A stretch of DNA of 64,000 nt from Streptomyces sp. A0642. Its GTDB lineage: Bacteria > Actinomycetota > Actinomycetes > Streptomycetales > Streptomycetaceae. Shown here in pieces: positions 56,073 through 64,000 of the stretch. The stretch covers positions 434,001-498,000 of the forward strand of contig NZ_SSBL01000003.1 in the NCBI RefSeq assembly GCF_004795105.1. Direction: 5' to 3'. The stretch's first letter is position 1. Each line of letters begins with the position of its first letter. Both the position numbers and the translations under genes were made by a program. The notes beneath the pieces are model-generated. The model did not search any database, had not been told where the DNA came from, and was given only the letters and a program-made list of their open reading frames with translations.

Positions 56073-56456
56073 CTACCTCGGGGCGATGTCCACCGGGGGC
56101 CGGTTGTGGGCGTCCGGTGCGCGGGTGCGCTCGGATTCGTCATGCACGAGCAAGGAGAGCAGCGAGGCCACGGGCAGGCCGGCTTCGGCGGGATGGCGTA
56201 GCACCTTGTCGGGATCGACGCGGTAGGTGTTGGTACGCCCCTCACGGGTGTGTGAAAGGTACCCGTCCTGCTCCAGGTCGGAGATGATCCTCGACACGGC
56301 ACGCTCGGTCAGCCGGCAGTGGGCGGCTATCTCGCGGATGCGGATGTTCGGGTTGTCGGCGATGGCTGCCAGCACGCGCGCGTGGCTCGTGATGAACGTC
56401 CATCCGGTGTGGGACTCAGGTACTGCGGCCATGTCGAGCATTTTAGGCGACATCAT
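56073..56456 (-). CDS. MarR-like winged-helix regulator
   Basis: 127 residues. SHARVLAAIADNPNIRIREIAAHCRLTERAVSRIISDLEQDGYLSHTREGRTNTYRVDPDKVLRHP is a full winged helix-turn-helix of the MarR/ArsR-like superfamily, with the wing RTNTYRV. The C-terminal part (ASLLSLLVHDES) is short. Several in-frame ATGs (56456, 56453, 56432) could be the start; none has a strong ribosome site. It is divergent from a STAS protein gene across a short AT-rich region and may regulate it. Confidence 0.8.
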   Translation of the reverse strand: MMSPKMLDMAAVPESHTGWTFITSHARVLAAIADNPNIRIREIAAHCRLTERAVSRIISDLEQDGYLSHTREGRTNTYRVDPDKVLRHPAEAGLPVASLLSLLVHDESERTRAPDAHNRPPVDIAPR

Positions 56457-56539
56457 TTGCCGGAAGCGATTTACATGACATAGTTTTCAGGTAATTGATG
56501 GCATGCTCCCGCACGGGAGAATCACAGAAGGAGCTTGAG

Positions 56540-56944
56540 GTGCCCTGGAACGAGGCCGCCTTGTCGACGTGCACGAGCAGCTTCAGCGGGACGCCGGCCC
56601 CGGCGCAGACCACCGCGGACGCCTCGTACGCTCCCGAGGTGCGGCAGTACGAGTACCGCGGGACCTGGGTGATCGTTGCTGCCGACGAGTACGACTTGGG
56701 CTCGATCACTCCGCTGCGTCAGGCACTGCACACCGCGGTGAGGCAGTACCCGAAGGTCGTCCTCGATGCCTCCGCCATTACCTTCGCCGACTCGACGTTC
56801 CTGAACCTGCTGATCCTGGCCCACCGGACGGGGAAGCTGCGCCTTGTCGCACCCTCCCCGCAGGTACGACGCCTCTGCGAGATCACTGGTGTCGACAGTG
56901 TCTTGGAGATCCGGCGGACGATCGAGGAAGCGGCTGCCTCGTGA
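56540..56944 (+). CDS. STAS domain protein, anti-sigma factor antagonist-like
   Basis: 134 residues from a GTG six bases after AAGGAG; upstream TTG and ATG codons in frame are less well placed. After a Ser/Thr/Ala-rich leader, WVIVAADEYDLGSITPLRQALHTAVRQYPKVVLDASAITFADSTFLNLLILAHRTGKLRLVAPSPQVRRLCEITGVDSVLEI has the STAS fold, with the phosphorylatable serine in FADSTFLN (as in SpoIIAA/RsbV). It should bind an anti-sigma kinase when unphosphorylated. A decayed relative is at 63227. Divergent MarR-like regulator. Confidence 0.85.
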   Translation: MPWNEAALSTCTSSFSGTPAPAQTTADASYAPEVRQYEYRGTWVIVAADEYDLGSITPLRQALHTAVRQYPKVVLDASAITFADSTFLNLLILAHRTGKLRLVAPSPQVRRLCEITGVDSVLEIRRTIEEAAAS

Positions 56945-57363
56945 CCCACCGTGCTCCGGCGGCGTTCCGCAGGGCCGGAAGGTGACGCCGGGGCAGGCTC
57001 GATCGCGCCGGGCCAGGGGGGCTCTGGGCAGCGGAGCGGGCCTACGGCCGGCTGATGCCAATATCCTGAAAAACCTACCCGCGCGGCCGACCGCAGGACC
57101 CCACACCGAGAACACGCCGGCAACGGCCGAGCCCTGCGGACGAGGGCGCCGGACCGGCGAGGAGGGTTCGCCGGTCCGGCAACGTTTCGATCAGGCCGCA
57201 CGCTCCCTCGGACCTGAACCCGCGAGCGGTCGGAACCCTGCGGCCGGCCCGACGGACGTACGGGGCACGCACCTGTGAGAGTGCGAGAGGGCGCCACCGC
57301 TACGGCACACCGGCGGCCCGCTACGAGACGGCTGCGGTGCTCGCAGCGATCAACACGTGGTTG
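56945..57363. other. Intergenic region between convergent genes, nothing recognised
   Basis: About 420 bases between the STAS gene and the end of the lipoprotein gene. Open frames are compositional. No repeat or clear terminator found. Confidence 0.5.
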
Positions 57364-57873
57364 TCACCCCGTCCCACGCGTCATCACGTACGTGTTCCCG
57401 CCATCGGGATCGCCGTAGAGGAAGAACAGCTCCCACTCGTGCTGGTCCCGGTCGCGGTCCACATAGAAGGACCACGAGTAGGTCGACGGTGGTTCATCAG
57501 CCGAGGCGTCCGGGGCCGTTGCGGCGGCACGGCTCTCCACTCGGGTCCGGGCAGTCAGCGCGAGTCGGACGACCTGTCCGCCCTCCACGTCAACCAGGAG
57601 CCAGGTCCCCGTGCCGGAGAGGCGCCAGCCTTCCTCGTAGTCGAAGTCGTGCCCGTCGAGTCTTTCGACAAGCGCCGTTCCGTCCTTGCGGAGCATCACG
57701 CGGGTCCCCCCGACGTTTTCCCAGCCTCCGGCGACTTCGGCCGCCGTGGCGTCGTGGACCCCTGTTCCTCCGTAGTACTGAGAAGGGCCGGCGCACGAAG
57801 TCAGAGCGGCCAGGCACACCGTCAAACCACCGAAGGCCGCCACCCACGCGCCCAGCCTGTTTCCGCCCGCCAT
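57364..57873 (-). CDS. Putative lipoprotein
   Basis: 169 residues from the ATG after GGGGAGG. MAGGNRLGAWVAAFGGLTVCLAALTSC is a lipoprotein signal with lipobox LTSC, Cys27. The mature part has GGWENVGGTRVMLRKDGTALVERLDGHDF, then SGTGTWLLVDVEGGQVVRLAL and WELFFLYGDPDGGNTYVMTR: alternating short strands with a closing acidic turn, resembling small beta-barrel lipoproteins common in Streptomyces. Anchored outside the membrane; function unknown. Confidence 0.82.
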   Translation of the reverse strand: MAGGNRLGAWVAAFGGLTVCLAALTSCAGPSQYYGGTGVHDATAAEVAGGWENVGGTRVMLRKDGTALVERLDGHDFDYEEGWRLSGTGTWLLVDVEGGQVVRLALTARTRVESRAAATAPDASADEPPSTYSWSFYVDRDRDQHEWELFFLYGDPDGGNTYVMTRGTG

Positions 57874-58079
57874 TGGGGACCTCCCCGTCTCAGCCCACAT
57901 CGGCCAACCGATAGGAGTGGGCCGTGGAGAGATACCCTGCCAGATCCGTTGAACGTGTTCAGCTCTGGGGTTGGGGAGGGGGCGCTTCCGCCCCGGTGTG
58001 TGCATCCAGCGCTGCGTGTTCGCACGGCGGTCCGACCTCTCGGCAGCGTCTCCGACGGCGCCTCCCGCGCCCAGTGGCA

Positions 58080-59327
58080 TCATCCGGGCGACAGGGGGGC
58101 ACCGTCATGCCGGCCCCGGAGGTCAGTGGTCCCCTTGCAGGACCCCGAAACCCGGCGCGGCAGGTTCGGGCGGGTGGGGGAGAGGAGTCGGTCGGCTGCC
58201 CAGACGGCCAGGGCGCAGGCGGCGAAGCCGGCGCCGAGGAGGCTGGATCCCGCCCAGCCATGGGCGGTGAAGACGGCGGTGGTGGCGGCTGCGCCGAGGG
58301 CGGAGCCGAGGGAATAGAAGACCATGTAGCTGCCGAGGGTGCTGCTGACGCGGTCCGGATGGGCCGTCGTGAGCAGGTGTTGACTGCTCACGTGCACCGC
58401 CTGGACGGCGAAGTCGAGCAGCACGATTCCGACGACGGGGATCCACAGAGACCACGGAAGTTGAGCGACGACGACCCACGCGAGGATGAGCAGGCCGAGC
58501 GCGAGACCGGTGACCGGCTCAGCCCGCCCCGCGTCGGCCCATCGGCCGGCGCGCGCCGCGCCGAGTGCGCCGGCGAGGCCGACGAAACCGAACAGTCCGA
58601 TCTGGCTCTCACTCAGTTGCCAGGGTGCGTCCGCCAGCGGCAGGGACAACCCGCTCCAGAGGGTCCCGAACGAGGCGAAAAGGAAAAAGGCGATGAGGCC
58701 GCGGCTCAGGAACAGGCGTTGCCTGAACAGTGCGCCGAGCGAGGAGACGGCCTGTACGTACCCCGCGGACCGACTGCGGCGTTCCTCCGGCGGCAGTACG
58801 CGAAGGACGAGAGCGGCGAGCGACAGCGACAGTACGGCGAGCACGACGTAGACGCTGCGCCAGCCCCAGACTTCGGCGAGGGCCCCCGTGACGGCCCGCG
58901 CACCGAGGATGCCCACCACGACGCCCGAGGTCACGACGCCGATGGTGCGCCCGCGTTCGGCGGGCAGGGAGACGGACGCGGCGTAGGCGACCGTGGTCTG
59001 CACCACGACCGCGAACATCCCAGTCGCCGCGAGGCCGGAGAACGCCACCCAGGAGGCTGACGCCGACGCCGTCAGGATCATGCTCCCTGCCGTGATCGCC
59101 AGGTGCGCGCCGATGAGCCGGCGCCGGTCGACCACATCACCCAGGGGCACCAGGAGCACCAGCCCTGCCAGATAGCCCAACTGGCCGGTCGCGATGATCC
59201 AGCCGGCACGTCCCGGCGGCACTCCCAGATCCTGGCTCATCGGCGCCAGGACCGGCTGTGCGGCATAGATGCCGGCCACAGCGACACCACACACCATTGC
59301 GAGCACCAGGCGTCGCCATGCGGTCAT
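58080..59327 (-). CDS. MFS transporter (DHA1-type)
   Basis: 415 residues starting at the ATG after AAGGAGG. About twelve membrane segments; MVCGVAVAGIYAAQPVLAPMSQDLGVPPGRAGWIIATGQLGYLAGLVLLVPLGDVVDRRRLI has the DHA1 first-helix form and the loop 2-3 motif (GDVVDRR). It is transcribed away from an HxlR regulator gene with two operator-like palindromes in between, so its expression is probably switched by that regulator. Substrate unknown; such pairs often respond to toxic aldehydes, quinones or drugs. Confidence 0.87.
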   Translation of the reverse strand: MTAWRRLVLAMVCGVAVAGIYAAQPVLAPMSQDLGVPPGRAGWIIATGQLGYLAGLVLLVPLGDVVDRRRLIGAHLAITAGSMILTASASASWVAFSGLAATGMFAVVVQTTVAYAASVSLPAERGRTIGVVTSGVVVGILGARAVTGALAEVWGWRSVYVVLAVLSLSLAALVLRVLPPEERRSRSAGYVQAVSSLGALFRQRLFLSRGLIAFFLFASFGTLWSGLSLPLADAPWQLSESQIGLFGFVGLAGALGAARAGRWADAGRAEPVTGLALGLLILAWVVVAQLPWSLWIPVVGIVLLDFAVQAVHVSSQHLLTTAHPDRVSSTLGSYMVFYSLGSALGAAATTAVFTAHGWAGSSLLGAGFAACALAVWAADRLLSPTRPNLPRRVSGSCKGTTDLRGRHDGAPLSPG

Positions 59328-59344
59328 CGGGCCTCCTTCAATCG

Positions 59345-59397
59345 GTTGCAAATTGCAACTGATTCGACGCTACGGCAAGATGGTTTCAATCTGCAAC
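59345..59397. promoter_or_regulatory. Two matching operator-like palindromes, MFS/HxlR intergenic
   Basis: GTTGCAAATTGCAAC at 59345-59359 is a perfect palindrome with a central A. GTTTCAATCTGCAAC at 59383-59397 matches it at 12 of 15 positions. The two centres are 38 bases apart. They lie within the 85-base divergent region and are the likely binding sites of the HxlR regulator. Confidence 0.7.
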
Positions 59398-59412
59398 TCA
59401 CTGGGAGGCGTC

Positions 59413-59868
59413 ATGCCACGGACCGCCACGCGCTCTCCGAACCTGGAGTGGACCGACCCCGACTGTCCCGTCGCCCGCACCCTCGACCTCGTCGGCGACA
59501 AGTGGACCCTGCTCGTCATTCGCGACGCGATGGACGGGGCACGCTCGTTCACCGAGTTTCAGCGGCGCACCGACATCGCCCGCAACATCCTCAGCGACCG
59601 GCTGCGCAAGCTCGTCGGCCACGGGCTCCTCGCCCAGTGCACCGCGCCGTCAGGCCGTCGCCAGGAATACGTCCTCACCGACGTCGGCCGCGATCTCTTC
59701 CCCGCCATCCTCACGCTCCGGCAATGGGGAGAACGCAACACCTTCGCTCCCGGTGAGACCCACTCCACCCTCGTCGATGAGCACGGCGCACGGATTCCGG
59801 AGATCGTGCCGACCGGTGCGGACGGTGCCCCCGTCGACGCCCTCACCTCCCACGTCCGCACACCCTGA
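59413..59868 (+). CDS. HxlR family transcriptional regulator
   Basis: 151 residues from the ATG after GGGAGG. CPVARTLDLVGDKWTLLVIRDAMDGARSFTEFQRRTDIARNILSDRLRKLVGHGLLAQ is the diagnostic HxlR winged helix, including the early cysteine that in several members senses electrophiles or oxidants. The wing GRRQEYVLTDVGRDL and helix LTLRQWGERN follow. It is divergent from the MFS gene and likely controls it through the palindromes at 59345-59397. Confidence 0.92.
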   Translation: MPRTATRSPNLEWTDPDCPVARTLDLVGDKWTLLVIRDAMDGARSFTEFQRRTDIARNILSDRLRKLVGHGLLAQCTAPSGRRQEYVLTDVGRDLFPAILTLRQWGERNTFAPGETHSTLVDEHGARIPEIVPTGADGAPVDALTSHVRTP

Positions 59869-60455
59869 GAGGCGCGTCCCGTCCGGCCCGCTGCGCGGGA
59901 TGTGAGGGGCGTACCCCCGTTCCCGGCCGCGCTGTCACCGGTGACCGGATGATGCGGTCCGCCGGGTCGGTGGAGGGGAGTCTTCGCAGCGGGATGAGGC
60001 GATCCCTCATGCACCGCGCCTCGGCCCGGGCGGGCCTCCGGCTGAGAGACGGGTCGCACACCAGGGAAATCGCGTCGGGTGCCGGGCGTCTCCCTGTGCC
60101 GAGTGGGGAAGGCTTCCCAGGGCCGCGTGCGGAAGGGAGGCAGGTTCTTTTCCGGCAACGGCCGTACGTCGCCGCCGAACCACTTGGTCGCCCGACCTTC
60201 GCCTTTTCGGCGAGCCCGTAGATACGAATGGCGATGCCTCCTTGCCATCCGCTCGGCCTCGGCGCGCTCCCACCGTGCCGACGCGTCCAGCCCGTCGGCC
60301 GGGTCCGCACCACGGTTGGGTACCTGGCTCACCGCCTCGGCGGCCCGCACGCCGGCGTGAGCCGCGTCGGAGCGACGAATTCGCAGTAGTCCTCGAAGCG
60401 ACCCCCGGCCGCCGCAAGCAGCGTTTTCAGCTCCGCTGGGGCTCGCGATCGTTCG
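59869..60455. other. Intergenic region, no gene recognised
   Basis: About 590 bases between convergent transcription units. A minus-strand stretch around 60185-60245 reads QGGIAIRIYGLAEKAKVGRPSG, which has protein-like character, but I can find no start, stop or family for it. It may be gene debris. Confidence 0.4.
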
Positions 60456-60593
60456 TCACGACAGCAGACCGTCCGGGGTGGCAACCGCGCCTATGCCCTG
60501 ACCTGCGCAGTCAACCCGGCCCGCCGTGATCGCCTCCATCCGGTCGGCTTCCTGTTGCTCGGCAGGTCGGCGTGGGGAAACCACGTCGTCCAT
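60456..60593 (-). CDS. Possible small coupled protein after the STAS gene
   Basis: 45 residues. The ATG is one base beyond the STAS stop codon (TGA-G-ATG), a spacing that allows translational coupling. MDDVVSPRRPAEQQEADRMEAITAGR, then VATPDGLLS shows no domain I know. It may be a real end of the operon or chance. Confidence 0.3.
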   Translation of the reverse strand: MDDVVSPRRPAEQQEADRMEAITAGRVDCAGQGIGAVATPDGLLS

Positions 60594-60594
60594 C

Positions 60595-60948
60595 TCAGCT
60601 GGCGACGGAACGGCCGGCGGTGGCGGTCGCGGCGTCCGGATGGATCGTGAAGACCTGGTCCAGGCCGACAATGCCCAGGATGCGGGCGGTGGTGGCTGGG
60701 ACCGCGGCCAGGGCTATACCGCCGCCATGCGCGATGGCCCAACTTCTGGCAGAGAGCAGCGCGCTGATCCCGCTGGAGTCGCAGAAGTCCAGGCCGGCCA
60801 GGTCCAGGACCAGCAATTGCCCCGCAGCAAAAGGCAGGCCGTCCATGGATGCGCGCAGTTCGGGCGCCGTGGCGTGGTCGAGGTCACCGATAATCGCCAG
60901 GACGGGACCGGTGTCGGCGTCTCGGGTGGTGATCGTTAGTGGGCTCAT
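60595..60948 (-). CDS. STAS anti-sigma factor antagonist (RsbV-like)
   Basis: 117 residues. ITTRDADTGPVLAIIGDLDHATAPELRASMDGL...GQLLVLDLAGLDFCDSSGISALLSARSWAIAHGGGIALAAVPATTARILGIVGLDQVFTIH is a full STAS domain with the phosphorylation serines in DFCDSSG. Unphosphorylated antagonist frees a sigma factor by binding its anti-sigma kinase. Its ATG overlaps the stop of the PAS-SpoIIE phosphatase gene by 4 bases, strongly suggesting it is that phosphatase's substrate. Confidence 0.92.
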   Translation of the reverse strand: MSPLTITTRDADTGPVLAIIGDLDHATAPELRASMDGLPFAAGQLLVLDLAGLDFCDSSGISALLSARSWAIAHGGGIALAAVPATTARILGIVGLDQVFTIHPDAATATAGRSVAS

Positions 60949-62237
60949 GTCAGGTCTTCGCTCGCGGGGGTGGGAAGGGAGGCGGGCACGCCGAGGGCGA
61001 GCAGCGCGGTGTCGTCGTCGAGTCCGTCGCCGAAGGAGGCGAGCAGCCCGCTCAGGGCGGTGATCAGAGCCTTGGGGCCCGTCGGCGGCTGGGCGACGGT
61101 GAAGGCGCGCAGGGCGTCCTCGCCGTACAGCTCACGATCGGGTCCGATCCTGGCCTCGGTCAGGCCGTCCGTGTACAGGAGCAGGGTGTCGCCGGGCAGC
61201 AGGTCGACACGGGCGGCGGTGAACGGGGCCTGGGGCAGGACGCCGACGAGCAGCCCGCCGGGGGTGGGGAGGTAGTCGGCGCTGCCGTCGGCGCGCTGGA
61301 TCAGCGCCGAGGGATGACCGCCGGAAGCCAGGTGCAGGCCGACGGTGCCGCCATCGGTGGGTTGGAGGACGCCGAATATGGCGGTGCAGTAGCGGCCCTC
61401 ACCGCTGGCGTACCGGTCGTGCAGCACCGTGTTCAAGGTGGTCAGCACGCTGATGGGGTCGGCGTCGTGCAGGGCGGCGGCGCGCAGGGTGTAGCGGGCC
61501 AGAGAGGTGATCGCGGCGGCCTGGGGGCCCTTGCCGCACACGTCCCCGAGGAAGAACGCCCACCGGCCGCCCTCCAGGGGGAACAGGTCGTAGAAGTCTC
61601 CGCCCAGCAGATCGGGGGATGCCGTGTGGTAGTAGGAGCCGGCCTCGATCCCCGGTACCTCGGGCAGTGCGGCGGGCAGCAGGCTCTGCTGGAGGACGGC
61701 GAAAGCCTCCTGGAGCCGGGAGCGGTCGGCTTCGGCCTGCCGACGGGCTTCCTCGGCCGCCTGCCGGCTGCGCAACAGTTCCTTCTCGTAGGCGCGGCGG
61801 TCGCGGGCGTCGAAGACGGTGGTACGGATCAGCAGGGGCTCGCCGTCCTCGCTGGACTTCACCTTCGAGGTGACCAGCACCGGCATTCGCTGCTTGCCGG
61901 CTGCCTTGATGTCCATGGCGATGCCGCTGACCTCGCCCTTCATCTGCAAGAGCGGCGCGAAGTGCGTCTCGTGGTACAGCTTGCCGCCCACGGTCAGCAG
62001 GTCGGCGAACCGCATCCGCCCCACCACCCGGGACCGTTCCAGGCCCAGCCAGTCCAGCAGGGTGGTGTTGATCTTGGCGATGGTGCCGTCCATCAGCGTC
62101 GACAGGTACCCGCAGGGGGCCTGCTCGTACAGCTCCTCGGTACTGTCCTCCAGCAGCGAGGTGAACACCGCGTCTGTGGCGTCCGCGTCCTGCTCCCCAC
62201 CCGGCTCGGGCACCGACTGGTCGGTGCGGCACATCAT
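60945..62237 (-). CDS. PAS-SpoIIE (PP2C) phosphatase, RsbP-like
   Basis: 430 residues. An N-terminal PAS domain (about 32-150, LYEQAPCGYLSTLMDGTIAKINTTLLDWLG) is joined by a coiled-coil linker (about 155-195) to a SpoIIE-type PP2C phosphatase with LLGGDFYDLFPL, FLGDVCGKGPQAAAI, LASGGHPSALI, LLYTDGLTEARI and the closing GLDDDTALLAL; metal-binding aspartates are intact. This is the domain order of Bacillus RsbP. It starts at the first of two ATGs, overlapping the hydrolase stop by one base (TGATG). The likely substrate is the downstream STAS protein. Confidence 0.92.
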   Translation of the reverse strand: MMCRTDQSVPEPGGEQDADATDAVFTSLLEDSTEELYEQAPCGYLSTLMDGTIAKINTTLLDWLGLERSRVVGRMRFADLLTVGGKLYHETHFAPLLQMKGEVSGIAMDIKAAGKQRMPVLVTSKVKSSEDGEPLLIRTTVFDARDRRAYEKELLRSRQAAEEARRQAEADRSRLQEAFAVLQQSLLPAALPEVPGIEAGSYYHTASPDLLGGDFYDLFPLEGGRWAFFLGDVCGKGPQAAAITSLARYTLRAAALHDADPISVLTTLNTVLHDRYASGEGRYCTAIFGVLQPTDGGTVGLHLASGGHPSALIQRADGSADYLPTPGGLLVGVLPQAPFTAARVDLLPGDTLLLYTDGLTEARIGPDRELYGEDALRAFTVAQPPTGPKALITALSGLLASFGDGLDDDTALLALGVPASLPTPASEDLT

Positions 62238-63037
62238 CAGGCCGCTCCGACGAAGTCCGCGATCGCCGCCGTGGTGGCCTGCGGGGCGCTCAGCTGCGGG
62301 CAGTGCCCCGTCGCCTCCAGGGTCACCAGCCGGCTGCCGGGAATGGTGTCGCGGACGTAGGCGCCGACCTCGCGGGGGGCGATCACGTCCTGCCGGCACT
62401 CCAGGATCAGCGTCGGCACCGTGACCGTCTTCAGGTCCTCGCGGCTGTCGGACAGGAATGTCGTGCGGGCGAAGACGCGGGCCATGTCCGGGTCGGTCGC
62501 ACAGAACGAGGTGGTGAGCTCCTGGCCGAGTTCCGGCCGGTCCGCGTTGCCCATGATGACCGGCGCCATCGCCGCAGACCACCCCAGGTAGTTCGACTCC
62601 AGCGATTCCAGCAGCTCGTCGATGTCCTCGGCGCTGAACCCGCCCCGGTAACCCTCGTCGTCGATGTAGCAGGGCGAGGGAGCGACCATCACCAGCCGGG
62701 ACAGCCGCTCCGGGGCCTTCGCCGCCGCGAGCACCCCGACCATCGCGCTGACCGAATGCCCCACGAACGCGACGTCCCGCAGATCCAGCTCCTCGCAGAT
62801 CTCCAGCACATCCTGTGCGTAGCCCTCCAGGGAGCTGTACCGCCGCTCGTCCCAGGAGGACGAGTCCGCCCGGCCCGAGCCCACGTAGTCGAAGAGCACC
62901 ACCCGGTAGCTCTCGGCAAGCGTGGGAACCACCAGGCGCCACATGTTCTGGTCACAGCCGAACCCATGGGCCAGCAGGAGCACTGGCCCGTCCGCACGGC
63001 CGGTGACGGTGACGTTGTTCCTGCGACGGGTATCCAT
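62237..63037 (-). CDS. Alpha/beta hydrolase, RsbQ-like
   Basis: 266 residues. LLLAHGFGCDQNMWRLVVPTLAESYRVVLFDYVGSGRADSSSWDERRYSSLEGYAQDVLEICEELDL matches RsbQ/KAI2-type hydrolases closely in pattern. The nucleophile is the serine of VGHSVSAM (near residue 95), with the acid in ECRQDVIAP and the histidine in TGHCPQLS. In Bacillus, RsbQ activates the PAS-phosphatase RsbP in energy stress, presumably by supplying a small-molecule cofactor. Here the gene is directly followed, with overlap, by an RsbP-like and then an RsbV-like gene. The chosen ATG follows GGCGGGT. Confidence 0.9.
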   Translation of the reverse strand: MDTRRRNNVTVTGRADGPVLLLAHGFGCDQNMWRLVVPTLAESYRVVLFDYVGSGRADSSSWDERRYSSLEGYAQDVLEICEELDLRDVAFVGHSVSAMVGVLAAAKAPERLSRLVMVAPSPCYIDDEGYRGGFSAEDIDELLESLESNYLGWSAAMAPVIMGNADRPELGQELTTSFCATDPDMARVFARTTFLSDSREDLKTVTVPTLILECRQDVIAPREVGAYVRDTIPGSRLVTLEATGHCPQLSAPQATTAAIADFVGAA

Positions 63038-63226
63038 ACCCGCCAGTTTCCCATCCCCCCGCGCCACCTCACGCAGGGCCCCCGGTGCCTCGGTGCCCCC
63101 ACGGCAGGTCCCCGGCGTCCGGGGCTGCCGGTCAGGATGCGGTGCATGGACGCCCGTGTGCGATCGCCTTCCTCGGGTGCGGGGCTCACGCGAAGGGCTC
63201 CTGAGCCGTGCTGGCACGGCCTGCGA

Positions 63227-63351
63227 GGTTTCCTCCCGGCACGGGCCGTGGTGCACCGGAAGGGAGCGCTGCGGATCGTCGTCCCTCCTCGCAGGTGCGA
63301 CGCCTCTGCGAGATCACGGGGGTCCACGGCGTCGTGGAGCGGAACCCGTGA
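63227..63351 (+). pseudogene. Frameshifted fragment of a STAS protein gene
   Basis: GFLPARAVVHRKGALRIVV matches FLNLLILAHRTGKLRLVA of the STAS protein at 56540. After one missing base near 63276 the next frame gives QVRRLCEITGVHGVVE and a stop at 63351, against QVRRLCEITGVDSVLE in the intact gene. DNA identity is also clear (the run CGACGCCTCTGCGAGATCAC is shared). Only the C-terminal third of the domain remains, so it cannot function. Confidence 0.8.
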
Positions 63352-63458
63352 CCGTCGCCCGCGCGATGCACGCCGAGGAAAGGGCCGCCGGCCAGGTGGC
63401 CGTCCTGGGCCAGTTGCTGGCAGTGGTCAAACCGCTCCCGCCCTCGCGGCCGTGTGAG

Positions 63459-64000
63459 TCAGGGGCGGCGTGCGAGGAATACGAACTCACCGCCTGGCCG
63501 GTCAGGCGCATCGCGCACCTCTTCCACCACGTAGCCGCGGGCGACCAGGTCCGCGTCGATCTCGTCGCGCTCCCGGAAGCGCAGCGTCGAATCAGAGGTC
63601 AGCACCTGTCCGTCCGCTGCGAAGGCGTAGGTCCAGCGAAAGGCCACCAGGGGCCAACTCACGTCGATCAGCTGGACCCAGCTCTCGACGGAGCCGAGAC
63701 CCGGGATGTCCGTCACACGGTAGGAGTTCTCGCGGGTCCACTCTTCCCAGACGCGTCCGGCCGGATCACGGGTCTCGAAGACCAGGTGCCCGCCGGACCG
63801 TAGTGCCTCGTAGGCGGCCCGCAGTGTCTTCTGCCAGGTCTCCGGATCTGCGATGGCCTGGGCGACATTCGCCGTCATCGTCGCGAGGTCGACGTGCAGT
63901 GGCGGGAGGGCTGCCGCGTCACCGCAGATCCAATGCACTCGTTCGCTGCCCGGTTTGGACCGGGCGACGTCGACGGACGCCTGGGCGGGATCAATGCCGA
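63459..64000 (-). CDS. Class I SAM-dependent methyltransferase (N-terminus beyond window)
   Basis: The frame is open to the window edge; about 180 residues are visible. Near the edge GIDPAQASVDVARSKPG is the acidic strand after motif I, VHWICGDAAALPPL is motif II, and YEALRSGGHLVFETRDPAGRVWEEW is the post-motif strand of small-molecule methyltransferases. The C-terminal half (ENSYRVTDIPGLGSVESWVQLIDV, then STLRFRERDEIDADLVARGYVVEEVRDAP) matches a common standalone actinobacterial family. Acceptor unknown. The N-terminal glycine-rich loop is not in the window. Confidence 0.88.
   Translation of the reverse strand, partial: GIDPAQASVDVARSKPGSERVHWICGDAAALPPLHVDLATMTANVAQAIADPETWQKTLRAAYEALRSGGHLVFETRDPAGRVWEEWTRENSYRVTDIPGLGSVESWVQLIDVSWPLVAFRWTYAFAADGQVLTSDSTLRFRERDEIDADLVARGYVVEEVRDAPDRPGGEFVFLARRP

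Overview
The window is very GC-rich, has densely packed genes with GTG/ATG starts and GGAGG-type ribosome sites, and carries actinobacterial signatures: TipAL-type MerR, DUF5133, SpoIIE-type phosphatases, anti-sigma ATPases, STAS proteins, TTA codons in secondary-metabolism genes, and a small terminal-inverted-repeat element of a kind common in Streptomyces. It is most likely chromosomal DNA of a Streptomyces or close relative. No rRNA, tRNA, CRISPR array, phage or conjugative module was seen.

Left part (1-24.4 kb): the end of a sensor kinase gene overlapping a receiver-only response regulator; a secreted alpha/beta hydrolase; a ZIP metal permease; an anti-sigma-type ATPase; a secreted FG-GAP repeat protein and a TPR-like membrane protein; an Imm1-type immunity gene broken by a 168-bp mobile element; a HIT protein; a PAS-GAF-SpoIIE phosphatase; two MFS exporters; an acetyltransferase-like protein; a FUSC membrane protein; dihydrolipoyl dehydrogenase; and a divergent TetR/SDR pair. 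Two decayed oxidoreductase genes (an aldo/keto reductase end and an NADP-dependent alcohol dehydrogenase-like gene) mark the left edge of the biosynthetic cluster.

Core (24.8-47.6 kb): a compact nonribosomal peptide cluster of only three genes: an MbtH-like protein, a 4879-residue NRPS (C-A-T-C-A-T-C-A-T-C-A-T-E) and a 2514-residue NRPS (C-A-T-C-A-T-R). The reductase domain implies release of a hexapeptide as an aldehyde (or alcohol). Pocket residues read by eye give an alternating pattern: aliphatic, Gln-like, aliphatic, Gln-like (epimerised), aliphatic, Phe. The first C domain looks like a starter condensation domain, so an N-acyl cap is likely, but no loading enzyme is encoded beside it. 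The first NRPS gene carries two TTA codons, suggesting bldA control. The architecture recalls the acyl-capped peptide aldehydes called flavopeptins and other phenylalaninal protease/proteasome inhibitors; identity of the product is inference.

Right part (47.6-64 kb): a TipAL-type regulator with a glycosyltransferase; another copy of the 168-bp element; a TauE/SafE exporter; a TetR-MFS-SDR unit whose MFS gene is frameshifted; a MarR-like regulator divergent from a STAS protein; a lipoprotein; an MFS exporter divergent from an HxlR regulator with two matching operator-like palindromes; an RsbQ-RsbP-RsbV-like operon (hydrolase, PAS-phosphatase, STAS) with overlapping genes; a frameshifted STAS fragment; and a truncated methyltransferase gene at the window end. 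The repeated appearance of anti-sigma, antagonist and phosphatase components shows a genome rich in partner-switching signalling, although no sigma factor gene lies in the window.
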